The position numbers and the translations under genes are program-made. This document shows, piece by piece, positions 33,136-41,728 of a stretch of 49,094 nucleotides of DNA. The notes beneath the pieces are model-generated. The model was given only the letters and a program-made list of their open reading frames with translations, made no database searches and was not told the origin of the DNA. The DNA is taken from contig CALEZI010000043.1 in assembly GCA_937928755.1 (NCBI GenBank), forward strand, positions 1 through 49,094. Direction: 5' to 3'. The DNA comes from an uncultured Rhodanobacteraceae bacterium (GTDB taxonomy: Bacteria; Pseudomonadota; Gammaproteobacteria; Xanthomonadales; SZUA-5). How positions within the stretch are numbered: position 1 is the stretch's first letter; every line of letters begins with the position of its first letter.

Positions 33136-33163
33136 TTATGACATCGTCACACGACGGTCATAA
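33136..33163 (+). promoter_or_regulatory. Candidate Pho box / dyad upstream of phoB
   Basis: GTCACAC (33146) and GTCATAA (33157) are direct repeats spaced by 11 bp, the period of PhoB half-sites. The same stretch is also a dyad: TTATGAC at 33136-33142 mirrors GTCATAA at 33157-33163. Autoregulation of phoB through this site is plausible. Confidence 0.45.
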
Positions 33164-33213
33164 ACCAAGGGTTGAATGACGGGATCACTGAGCGACTGGC
33201 GCAGGAGAATCTC

Positions 33214-33903
33214 GTGGAACAACGCGTACTGGTGGTCGAAGACGAAGCCGCCATTCGCGACATGATCGCGTTCGCGCTGAAGCGCGCCGGGCTGCAGCCG
33301 ATGCTGGCCGAAGACGCGCGCATGGCGCAGCACCTGATTGCCGAGCGACTGCCGGATCTGATCCTGCTCGACTGGATGCTGCCGGGTGCCAGCGGTCTCG
33401 AGTACGCCCGGCGCCTGCGTCGTGAAGAGCTGACCCGCGAGATCCCGGTGATCATGCTGACCGCGCGCGGCGAAGAAGACGACCGCGTGCTCGGTCTGGA
33501 TGCCGGCGTCGATGACTACATCGTCAAACCGTTTTCGACGCGCGAGTTGATCGCACGCATCCGCGCCGTGCTGCGCCGCACCCAGCCGCAGGGCGACGGA
33601 CAGACCGTCAGTCTCGGCGGATTGACCCTGGATACACTGAGCCATCGCGTGTTCGCGCACGAACGCCCGGTTGCCCTGGGGCCCACCGAGTATCGCCTGC
33701 TGGCCTTCTTCATGACCCATCCGGAACGTGTCTACACCCGCGGGCAACTGCTCGACAACGTCTGGGGCAGCGGCGTTTATGTCGAGGAACGTACCGTCGA
33801 CGTGCATATCCGGCGCTTGCGCAAGAGCCTCGAGCCGTGCGCTCTGGAGGACTACATCCAGACCGTGCGCGGCGCCGGCTACCGCTTCTCGACCACCGTC
33901 TGA
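33214..33903 (+). CDS. phoB: Phosphate regulon response regulator PhoB
   Basis: OmpR-type regulator that activates phosphate-starvation genes when phosphorylated by PhoR. It is 229 residues from GTG 33214, the same length as E. coli PhoB, with AGGAG six bases upstream. The upstream TTG at 33172 has no ribosome binding site. The receiver domain shows VVEDEAAIRDMI, the phospho-acceptor Asp53 in LILLDWMLPG and KPFSTRELIARI. The winged helix carries TEYRLLAFFMTHPERVYTRGQLLDNVWG and VDVHIRRLRKSL. It is followed by phoR after 46 bp. Confidence 0.96.
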   Translation: MEQRVLVVEDEAAIRDMIAFALKRAGLQPMLAEDARMAQHLIAERLPDLILLDWMLPGASGLEYARRLRREELTREIPVIMLTARGEEDDRVLGLDAGVDDYIVKPFSTRELIARIRAVLRRTQPQGDGQTVSLGGLTLDTLSHRVFAHERPVALGPTEYRLLAFFMTHPERVYTRGQLLDNVWGSGVYVEERTVDVHIRRLRKSLEPCALEDYIQTVRGAGYRFSTTV

Positions 33904-33949
33904 GCCGACCAGCGCGCCACGCCGACGGCAGTCGTGAAATGATGCGGCG

Positions 33950-35266
33950 ATGAACGCATTTCGCGCCTTCGAACGCAGCCTCATGCAACTGGTCGCGCTG
34001 GCCGGCGTTGGCCTGCTGCTCGGTGCGTCGGCCGGACACGCCGGGTTCGGCATGGCGGCGGGACTGCTGCTGTTCATCGCGCTGCTGCTGCGCCAGTTGT
34101 TGCGCCTGCAGCGCTGGCTGGGTTCGCGCCAGTTGCACGCTCCCGAGACTGACGGCGCCTGGCAATCGGTGTTCGACAATCTGGAACGCCGCCGCAAGGG
34201 CGAGCGCCGCCGGCGCCGGCGACTGCTGGATGCGCTGGAATCGTTTCGCGATGCCGCCCGCGCGCTACCCGATGGCATCATCGCGATCGACGACAGCGAC
34301 ACCATCCACTGGTTCAACAAATCGGCCAAACGTCTGCTCGGATTCCGCTATCCGGCGGATGTCGGCAACCACCTGACCCACCTGGTGCGCTCGCCACGCT
34401 TCGTGCAGTGGCTCAGCGAAGGACGCCTCGACGAACCCCTGCTGGACTTGCCGTCGCCGGAAGACGAACGCGTTCGTCTGCTTTGTCGGCTGATCGCCTA
34501 CCGCCCCGGTTTTCGCATGCTGATCGTGCGCGATGTCAGCAACCTGATGCGACTGGAGCAAGTGCGGCGCGACTTCGTCGCCAACGTGTCGCACGAGCTG
34601 CGCACGCCGCTGACCGTGATCAACGGTTACATGGAGGCACTGGAGCCAGAAGAACTCGGCGAATTCGCGCCGTTGTTCGTGCAGGTGCGGCAGCAGAGCC
34701 GGCGCATGGCCCACATCGTCGAGGACCTGTTGACGCTGTCGCGGCTGGAAGCGCAGAGCGTGCCGATGGACGAACCGGTGGCGATGCAACCGCTGCTGGC
34801 GACCCTGCTGCGCGATGCGCAGGCCTTGAGCGCGGGGCGTCACCAGATCGCGATCGAGGCTGCCGCGGACCTCGATCTGCGCGGTTCCGGCAAGGATTTG
34901 CACAGCGCATTCTCCAACCTCGCCGTGAACGCGGTGCGCTACACCCCGGATGGCGGCAGCATTCGGCTGCGCTGGGACGTCACGGCCGATGGCGGCGCGG
35001 CGTTCAGTGTCATCGACACCGGCCAGGGCATTCCGGCGCCGCACCTGCCGCGGCTGACCGAGCGCTTCTATCGGGTATCCAATTCGCGCTCGCGCGACAG
35101 CGGCGGCACCGGCCTTGGGCTGGCCATCGTCAAGCATGTGCTGAACGCGCACGACGCCCGTCTGGAGATCGAATCGCGCCTCGGCCATGGCAGTTGTTTC
35201 CGCTGCGTGTTCCCGGCGGCGCGGGTGCAGCCGCGCGAGTGCACAGTGGCTGATCGAGCCGGATAG
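33950..35266 (+). CDS. phoR: Phosphate regulon sensor kinase PhoR
   Basis: Membrane histidine kinase of the phosphate regulon. The 438-residue protein has two N-terminal hydrophobic segments with almost no periplasmic loop, a basic linker (RRRKGERRRRRRLL), a PAS domain (about 100-190), a dimerisation domain with phospho-acceptor His215 in VSHELRTPLTVI and a catalytic ATPase domain with NLAVNAVRYTP, DTGQGIP and GGTGLGLAIVKHV. The lack of a sensor loop fits control through the Pst/PhoU system, whose genes are not in the window. Confidence 0.95.
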   Translation: MNAFRAFERSLMQLVALAGVGLLLGASAGHAGFGMAAGLLLFIALLLRQLLRLQRWLGSRQLHAPETDGAWQSVFDNLERRRKGERRRRRRLLDALESFRDAARALPDGIIAIDDSDTIHWFNKSAKRLLGFRYPADVGNHLTHLVRSPRFVQWLSEGRLDEPLLDLPSPEDERVRLLCRLIAYRPGFRMLIVRDVSNLMRLEQVRRDFVANVSHELRTPLTVINGYMEALEPEELGEFAPLFVQVRQQSRRMAHIVEDLLTLSRLEAQSVPMDEPVAMQPLLATLLRDAQALSAGRHQIAIEAAADLDLRGSGKDLHSAFSNLAVNAVRYTPDGGSIRLRWDVTADGGAAFSVIDTGQGIPAPHLPRLTERFYRVSNSRSRDSGGTGLGLAIVKHVLNAHDARLEIESRLGHGSCFRCVFPAARVQPRECTVADRAG

Positions 35267-35494
35267 CGGCTGCAGCGTAGTGCATTCTGTCCGTAAAGAA
35301 CGCAATGGACGCAATGGACGCAAGGAAAACGATGCAAGCCGAGCGAATCCGCCGGGCGACCGGGCCAAAGCCAAAGCTGATGCGCTTTCCCTCGCGCTCT
35401 TTGCGCTCGTCGCCGACCCCATCCTCCTGGCGCGGCGTCCCGCGTCACACGGCGACCGGACCCGAGCCTTGCCCATTCTGCTACCTTTCCCATT
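35267..35494. other. 228-bp gap between phoR and ppk
   Basis: No gene is seen. A degenerate GACGCAATGGACGCAATGG array at 35284-35325 belongs to the GACGCAAAG repeat family, with a weak opposing arm around CTCTTTGCGCTCG. It ends in a CCTTTCCCATTTT stretch just before the ppk start. Confidence 0.6.
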
Positions 35495-37576
35495 TTGAAT
35501 GACCGCCCTGCCACCGTGACCGCCCGCGACCCGCGCCTGTTCCTGAATCGAGAAATCAGCCTGCTCGCCTTCCACCGGCGGGTGCTCGCGCAAGCACAGG
35601 ATCCGCGCATACCGCTGCTCGAGCGGCTGCGCTTCCTGTGCATCTCGTGCACCAACCTCGACGAGTTCTTCGAGGTGCGCGTCGCCACCATCCGGCACCA
35701 GCTCAACTTCCTCGGCAGCCTGCCGTGGCCGGACGGGCGTTCGCCGACCGAAGTCCTGCTCGCCATCCGCGAACAGGTGCTGCAACTGATGCGCGAGCAA
35801 TACCAGACCTGGAACAGCGAGCTGAAGCCGCAACTGGCGGCCGAGGGCATCCGCTTCCTCAGCCGCGACGACTGGAACGCGAAACAGCGGCGCTGGCTGC
35901 ACACCTTCTTCCACGACGAACTGATGCCGGTTCTGAGTCCACTTGGCCTCGATCCGGCGCACCCGTTCCCGCGCATCCTCAACAAGAGCCTCAATGTGGC
36001 GGTGGCGCTCAAGGGCAAGGACGCCTTCGGTCGCGAAGCCGACCTGGCGCTGGTGCGCGCCCCGCGCTCGTTGCCGCGGCTGGTGCGCCTGCCCAGGGAC
36101 GTCGCGACCGATGGCTACGACGTCGTCCTGCTGTCGGCGATCCTGCAGGACTTTGTCGACGACCTGTTCCCCGGCATCAAGGTCAAGGGCGCGTATCCGT
36201 TCAGGGTGACCCGCAACAGTGAACTGCTGGTCGACGAGTTCGATGTGGACAATCTGGCGCTTGCGCTGAAGGACGAGTTGCTCGACCGCGGCTTCGCCCG
36301 CGCCGTGCGCCTCGAGATCACCGACTCCTGCCCGCGCGCGCTCGGCAGATTCCTGCTGGAGCACTTCGAGCTCACCGAAGACGACATGTATCGGGTCAAT
36401 GGGCCGGTCAACCTGAATCGCGTCGGCGTCGTGTACGACCTGGTCGACCGTTCGGATCTCAAGTACCGGCCGTTCCAGCCGCGGGTGCAGACGCCCAAGC
36501 CCGGCAACAATGTGTTCGATATGGTGCGCGAGGGCGATGTCCTGATGCACCATCCCTACGACAGCTTTTCGACCGTGGTCGACCTGCTGAAACAGGCTGC
36601 CAGCGACCCCGACGTGCTGGCGATCAAGCAGACGCTGTATCGCACCGGGCGGCGTTCGGTACTGGTCGACTATCTGATCGAGGCGGCACGGGCGGGAAAG
36701 GACGTCACCGTGGTGGTCGAACTGCGCGCCCGTTTCGACGAAGAAGCCAACATCGATCTGGCCAACCGTCTGCAGGAAGCTGGCGTGCAGGTGGTTTACG
36801 GCGTGGTGAGCTACAAGACCCACGCCAAGATGCTGCTGATCGTTCGCCGCGAGCAGGGCAAGCCGAAGCGTTACGCACACCTCGGCACCGGCAATTACCA
36901 TCAGGGCACCTCGGCGATCTACACCGACATCGGCTTGATCACCTGCGACAAGGACATCTGCGAAGACGTGCACAAGCTGTTCCAGCAGTTGTCCGGGCTC
37001 AGCGCAGCGATGAAGTTGAAGCGCCTGCTGCATTCGCCGTTCACCCTGCATCCGGAACTGATCCACAAGATCGATCGCGAGGCCGAGCACGCCAAAGCCG
37101 GGCGCCAGGGCAAGATCCTGGCGCGCATGAACGCACTGAGTGAACCACAGGTCATCGAGGCCCTGTACCGGGCATCCCAAGCCGGCGTCGAGATCATGCT
37201 GTTCGTGCGTGGCATCTGCGTGCTGCGTCCGGGCGTTCCCGAAGTCAGCGAGAACATCCGCGTCCATTCGATCGTCGGTCGCTTCCTCGAGCACAGCCGC
37301 ATCTTCTACTTCCGCAATGGCGGCGACGAAGAACTCTACGGATCTAGTGCCGACTGGATGGAACGAAACCTGTTCAATCGTGTCGAGACCTGCTTTCCGA
37401 TCCTCGATCCGCAGCTGCGCCAACGCGTTTTCAACGAGACGCTGGAGAACTACATGGCCGACAACTCGCAGGCGTGGAAACTGGAGGCCGATGGCCGCTA
37501 CACGCGCGTCGAATCCGGCGACGACATGCCGCACTCGGCGCAGGCCTCGCTGCTGGCACGGATCTGCGGCGGATGA
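35495..37576 (+). CDS. ppk: Polyphosphate kinase 1
   Basis: Makes inorganic polyphosphate from ATP. The 693-residue protein has the N-terminal NREISLLAFHRRVL and CTNLDEFFEVRVA, FPRILNKSLNVAV, HHPYDSFSTVVDLL, KQTLYRTG and the phospho-acceptor His462 in YAHLGTGNYHQGT. The second conserved histidine, His600, is in FLEHSRIFYF. The start is TTG 35495. GTG 35516 is an alternative, and neither has a clear ribosome binding site. It is coupled to ppx by an ATGA overlap. Confidence 0.96.
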   Translation: MNDRPATVTARDPRLFLNREISLLAFHRRVLAQAQDPRIPLLERLRFLCISCTNLDEFFEVRVATIRHQLNFLGSLPWPDGRSPTEVLLAIREQVLQLMREQYQTWNSELKPQLAAEGIRFLSRDDWNAKQRRWLHTFFHDELMPVLSPLGLDPAHPFPRILNKSLNVAVALKGKDAFGREADLALVRAPRSLPRLVRLPRDVATDGYDVVLLSAILQDFVDDLFPGIKVKGAYPFRVTRNSELLVDEFDVDNLALALKDELLDRGFARAVRLEITDSCPRALGRFLLEHFELTEDDMYRVNGPVNLNRVGVVYDLVDRSDLKYRPFQPRVQTPKPGNNVFDMVREGDVLMHHPYDSFSTVVDLLKQAASDPDVLAIKQTLYRTGRRSVLVDYLIEAARAGKDVTVVVELRARFDEEANIDLANRLQEAGVQVVYGVVSYKTHAKMLLIVRREQGKPKRYAHLGTGNYHQGTSAIYTDIGLITCDKDICEDVHKLFQQLSGLSAAMKLKRLLHSPFTLHPELIHKIDREAEHAKAGRQGKILARMNALSEPQVIEALYRASQAGVEIMLFVRGICVLRPGVPEVSENIRVHSIVGRFLEHSRIFYFRNGGDEELYGSSADWMERNLFNRVETCFPILDPQLRQRVFNETLENYMADNSQAWKLEADGRYTRVESGDDMPHSAQASLLARICGG

Positions 37577-39135
37577 ACGAGGCACGCCCGTTGCCCGCCG
37601 ACAACGAACCGCTGGCAGCGGTCGACCTGGGCTCGAACAGTTTTCACATGATCGTTGCGCGTTTCGCCGATGACGGCCTGCAGGTCATCGACCGCCTGCG
37701 CGATACCGTGCGCATGGCTGCCGGGCTCACCGGAGACGGCCAACTGACCGCAGAAGTGCGCGAGCGCACGCTGACCTGCCTGTCCCGTTTTGGCCAACGC
37801 CTGCGCGGCATCAAACGCAATCGCATCCGCGCGGTTGCCACCAATTCGGTGCGCCAACTGCGCAACCCGCGCGCCTGGCTGATGACCGCCGAGACTGCGC
37901 TCGGCGCACCCATCGAAGTCGTGTCGGGGCGCGAGGAAGCACGCCTGATCTACCTTGGCGTGGCGCATGGGCTGAACGATCCACGCCAGCGCCAGTTGGT
38001 CATCGATGTCGGCGGCGGCAGCACCGAGCTGATCATCGGCCAGGGTTTCGACACGCTGGAAACCGAGAGCCTGCAGCTCGGCTGCGTTGCCACCACGCAA
38101 CGCCACTTCGCTGACGGCCGGATTACCCGCAAGCGCTGGCAGGACGTGCAGTTGCGGCTGCCGATCGAGTTTGCGCCGATCGTCACGGCGTACAAACAGC
38201 GCGGCTGGAAACGGGTGATCGGCAGTTCCGGCACGATCAAATCGATCAGCGCCATCCTGACTGCGTTCGGCGGACGCGAACGCGAGATCACACGTGCCGG
38301 ACTTGTCGATCTGATCGACCGGCTGATCGGCGTCGGTAACATCAATCGAGCGCGCCTGCCCGGGCTCAGCGAAGATCGACGACCCGTGTTTCTAGGCGGA
38401 CTCGCCGCACTTTGGGCGTGCTTCGAGGCCCTCGACCTCCAAGTGCTGCGCGTCAGCGACTACGCGATGCGCGAAGGCCTGCTGTACGACGCACTCGGCC
38501 GCTTTCATCAGCAGGACCCGCGTGAACGCAGCATCCGCGCGCTGGCCAAACGTTATTCGGTCGACCAGGCCCAGGCCTTGCGCGTGCAGCAATCGGCAAT
38601 CAAGCTCTTCGATCAGGTCGCCGAGTCCTTGCGCCTCGGCGATGAGACCCGCGAGACGCTGTTCTACGCCACGCTGGTGCACGAAATCGGATTGGCGATC
38701 TCGCATACGCAGCATCACAAGCATGGCGCGTACATCATCGAGAACTCCGACCTGCCGGGCTTCTCGCGGCGCGAGCAGGAAGCGGTCGCAGCACTGGTTC
38801 GCGGACACCGCCGCGGCATCCCCGAGAACAACTTCGAACATGTGTCGGCGCGCGATCTGGAGTCCCTGCGGCGAACCCTGGCGCTGTTCCGGCTGGCCGC
38901 CGTGCTGCACCGTACGCGCGCCGAGGAAGCGCTGCCGGCACTGACGCTGGAAGCCGCCGGTCGCGAACTGCGCTTGTCGTTCCCGCGCGGCTGGCTGACG
39001 CTGCATCCGCTGACGTGGGCCGACCTGCGTCAGGAGAAGGACTTCCTCGAAGCCATCGGCATCCAACTGCGCCTGCGCGTGGCCCGCGATCCGGGCAATC
39101 CGATCATCACCGAACTGCTGGATCGGGCGCTGTAG
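37573..39135 (+). CDS. ppx: Exopolyphosphatase / Ppx-GppA phosphatase
   Basis: Hydrolyses terminal phosphates from polyphosphate and possibly pppGpp. The 520-residue protein has the ASKHA phosphate loops AVDLGSNSFHMIVA and VIDVGGGSTELIIG, SGREEARLIYLGVAHG, GSSGTIKSISAIL and a C-terminal HD-like domain (HEIGLAISHTQHHKHGAYII). It is translated by coupling from ppk. Synthesis and degradation of the same polymer are therefore under one transcript, downstream of phoBR. Confidence 0.95.
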   Translation: MNEARPLPADNEPLAAVDLGSNSFHMIVARFADDGLQVIDRLRDTVRMAAGLTGDGQLTAEVRERTLTCLSRFGQRLRGIKRNRIRAVATNSVRQLRNPRAWLMTAETALGAPIEVVSGREEARLIYLGVAHGLNDPRQRQLVIDVGGGSTELIIGQGFDTLETESLQLGCVATTQRHFADGRITRKRWQDVQLRLPIEFAPIVTAYKQRGWKRVIGSSGTIKSISAILTAFGGREREITRAGLVDLIDRLIGVGNINRARLPGLSEDRRPVFLGGLAALWACFEALDLQVLRVSDYAMREGLLYDALGRFHQQDPRERSIRALAKRYSVDQAQALRVQQSAIKLFDQVAESLRLGDETRETLFYATLVHEIGLAISHTQHHKHGAYIIENSDLPGFSRREQEAVAALVRGHRRGIPENNFEHVSARDLESLRRTLALFRLAAVLHRTRAEEALPALTLEAAGRELRLSFPRGWLTLHPLTWADLRQEKDFLEAIGIQLRLRVARDPGNPIITELLDRAL

Positions 39136-39554
39136 CGGGACGCCGAAAAAAGCGCTGGTCCGCAAGGGAAAGCAAGCTGCGAGAACGAAGCTGGCAGCCG
39201 GAGATCGTGCGCCACGCCGATCCGTATTCTGGCTTCGCTTCCGTGCGCCCTTCGCGTCCTGTGCGGACGAATCGAGCTTCGGATCTACCGCGGCGGCCTG
39301 CGCGGCCAAGTGCCTCCGCGTGCCAAAAGTGACGCAGATATCGTGAGATCACCCTCGATTTCATCGCCCAACTGCGCATTTGTGACACTTTTCGTCAGGT
39401 GACCCCTTGATTTAACCCGCGTTCATCGGCACCATACTCCTACGTATGGTGTTGGGGCGGATGGCGACAGCCCTCCGATGGCACCGGCGAAATCTCGAAG
39501 GTTCACGCGCGGCTGCATCCGCATCCGCGCATTCACGTATCTGGGAGGGTAATC
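39136..39554. other. 419-bp gene-free region upstream of the secreted hydrolase
   Basis: No credible coding sequence. 39158-39270 holds a degenerate GACGCAAAG-type inverted repeat (GTCCGCAAGGGAAAGCAAGC against GCGTCCTGTGCGGAC). Further on lie GTGAGATCAC, TTGATT at 39408 and a 7-bp hairpin ACCATAC/GTATGGT at 39431-39450. This stretch is where the promoter and leader of the following gene are expected. Confidence 0.6.
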
Positions 39555-41501
39555 GTGAAGCTCAATCGTCTCACCGTGTCCATCGCAACTTGCCTCATTG
39601 TCGCGACGCCGTTCGCGCACGCCAATCAGATCGTCGCCAAACAACTGGCGGGTTCGCCGTCCGAGTTCACGGCCATGCAGCCGGCCAACCCGGCCGACGC
39701 CGCCATTCACTCGAAGAGCGCACTGCTGCCGATCGAAATGGGCGTCGACAAGGCCGGCGGCATGAGCGCGCAGATGACGCTGCCGGTGGAAACCGACAGC
39801 GTGCGTTTTCTGGTGTTCAGCGGCGACGCAATGGGCTGGAACGTCGGCCTGCGATCGCCGACCGGTGGCACCGAGAAGGCCGCACGTGCGCTCGCCAGCG
39901 ACAATCGCCTGATGAACTTCGGCACTGGCAATGCGCAGCACCCGACCGAATATTACGCGTTGGAGGGCGTCGAGAGCGGTGAGTGGACGGTCAAGCTTTC
40001 GGCCGCCAACGGCGCCTCGCAGCGCGGTTTCGTGCTGGTCGAAGGCCAGTCGGACACGCAACTGGTGTCGTACCAGACGCACACCCGGCAGATCGTCGGC
40101 GAGCGCATCGGCTTCGTGGCCAGCCTGTACGGCGAAACTGAAAGCGGCGAAGTGCTGCACGCGAAGGCTGCCGGTCACGTCGGTTCGGCGACGCTGCGGG
40201 TGACCACGCCGTCCGGCGAGGTGCAGAATCTGCGCATGTACGACGACGGCAAACATGCCGACGGTGCGGCCGGCGATGGCATCTTCGGCGGCGATTTCCT
40301 GGCCGACAAGGCCGGTCAATACCTGGCCCAGGTCACCGTACGCGGCAGCAACCGCAACGGACGCCCGGTGGTGCGCAGCGCCGAGCACCCGCTGCCGGTC
40401 GTCGCGCGCACGATCGAGCTGGCCGGCACCAAGGCCGCCGCGACCACTGCAGCGGTCGCCGGTCGCCTCGATCTCAATGTCCCGGTCGCGGCCGACAAAT
40501 CAGGCCAGCACTACCGTGGTTATGCTGAAGTGTGGGGCACCAGTGCGAGCGGCAAACCGGTCGCAGTCGCCTGGGTCAGCGGCATGGTCACGCCGGACAA
40601 GGGCGCAGTCAGCTTTGGCCTCGATACCCGCTGGGTGGCCCTGGCAGGTGCGCAGGCGCCATTCGAACTGCGCAATCTGCGCCTCGAAGAACCGGACTCC
40701 TTCATCACCATGGCCAGCGCCGATCGTCTGCCGCTGAGCACACCGGCGCTGAACATCAAGGCGCGTCCGAGCGAGATCGTCATCGACGAAGCGATGACCC
40801 AGGGCGTGCGTCCGGCATCGATCGGCAACAGCGACAAGGGAGTCGGCACGCGCCTGCTGCTGGTCCATGGCTACTGCTCCGGCGGTGTCTGGCCGGCGTC
40901 CCAATTCAGCAACGCATCGACCTTCCTCGACGCCAACCAGAACCGCACGCACGACCAGTTCGCGCGCTTGATCCAGAGCTTCGGCAACACCTGGAACTCG
41001 TTCGGCGTGGTCGCCCACAGCCAGGGCGGCGCTGCTTCGCTGCACCTCTACACCTACTACTGGAGTGGTCTCGACAACGCCACCGGCGCGCGCCTGATCC
41101 AGTCTGTGGGCACTCCGTATCAAGGCACCAACCTGGCCGGCATCCTGGCCACGCTCGGATCCTGGTTCGGCGTCGGCTGCAGCAGCAACGCCAACCTGTC
41201 TTACAGTGGCGCCACCTCGTGGCTGGCCGGCATCCCGACCTGGGCACGCGGCAAGGTCAACTACTACACGACCTCGTTCAAGCTGACCAACTGGTACACC
41301 AACGACTACTGCCAGTTCGCCACTGACCTGGTGCTGTCGGATCCGGAAGACGGTACCACCGAGCAGGCCAAGGGGCAGTTGTCGGGCGGCGTCAACCGCG
41401 GCCACGTCACCGGCCAGTGCCACACCGCAGGCATGCGCGACCCGGCGCAGTACCTGAACAGCTCGCGCAACTCGACGATGAACAGCAACGCTGCGCGCTG
41501 A
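39555..41501 (+). CDS. Large secreted alpha/beta-hydrolase with N-terminal beta domain
   Basis: A 648-residue exported protein: signal peptide (MKLNRLTVSIATCLIVATPFAHA), a beta-rich region (about 60-400) with MYDDGKHADGAAGDGIFGGD, a pattern seen in choice-of-anchor X and conditioned-medium-factor-like proteins, and a C-terminal lipase-type alpha/beta-hydrolase. That domain carries the oxyanion segment LLLVHGYCSGGVW and the nucleophile elbow VVAHSQGGAA (Ser489). The elbow has Ala in place of the first Gly, as in some lipases. GGGAGGG precedes the GTG start. It ends with a strong terminator. The substrate is unknown, perhaps a lipid or ester outside the cell. Confidence 0.8.
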   Translation: MKLNRLTVSIATCLIVATPFAHANQIVAKQLAGSPSEFTAMQPANPADAAIHSKSALLPIEMGVDKAGGMSAQMTLPVETDSVRFLVFSGDAMGWNVGLRSPTGGTEKAARALASDNRLMNFGTGNAQHPTEYYALEGVESGEWTVKLSAANGASQRGFVLVEGQSDTQLVSYQTHTRQIVGERIGFVASLYGETESGEVLHAKAAGHVGSATLRVTTPSGEVQNLRMYDDGKHADGAAGDGIFGGDFLADKAGQYLAQVTVRGSNRNGRPVVRSAEHPLPVVARTIELAGTKAAATTAAVAGRLDLNVPVAADKSGQHYRGYAEVWGTSASGKPVAVAWVSGMVTPDKGAVSFGLDTRWVALAGAQAPFELRNLRLEEPDSFITMASADRLPLSTPALNIKARPSEIVIDEAMTQGVRPASIGNSDKGVGTRLLLVHGYCSGGVWPASQFSNASTFLDANQNRTHDQFARLIQSFGNTWNSFGVVAHSQGGAASLHLYTYYWSGLDNATGARLIQSVGTPYQGTNLAGILATLGSWFGVGCSSNANLSYSGATSWLAGIPTWARGKVNYYTTSFKLTNWYTNDYCQFATDLVLSDPEDGTTEQAKGQLSGGVNRGHVTGQCHTAGMRDPAQYLNSSRNSTMNSNAAR

Positions 41502-41524
41502 AACTCGGCTTCAACGCAACACCG

Positions 41525-41551
41525 AAAGGGCGCCTCAGGGCGCCCTTTTTT
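41525..41551 (+). terminator. Rho-independent terminator of the secreted hydrolase
   Basis: AAAGGGCGCC (41525-41534) and GGCGCCCTTT (41539-41548) form a perfect 10-bp stem with a 4-base loop, followed by Ts, 24 bp after the stop. Confidence 0.93.
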
Positions 41552-41585
41552 GCGAGCGGCGCTTTCTCACCGCACCTTTGGCATG

Positions 41586-41692
41586 GGTAGAGCGGAGCTT
41601 GCCCCGCGGCTCCTTTGGCTTTGGTAGAGCGGAGCTTGCTCCGCTACTGTTTTCGCCAGACCCAAGCCGAGCAAGCTCGGCTCTACCAAAGC
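41586..41692. repeat. GAGCTTGCTC-type repeat cluster
   Basis: GGTAGAGCGGAGCTTGCYCC occurs twice directly, followed by the inverted, variant form GCCGAGCAAGCTCGGCTCTACC. It belongs to the same family as the tandem array at 47276-47542. Confidence 0.85.
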
Positions 41693-41728
41693 TACGTGGT
41701 TCGCGGCTCGCGCCCAGCCCCGCTACCC

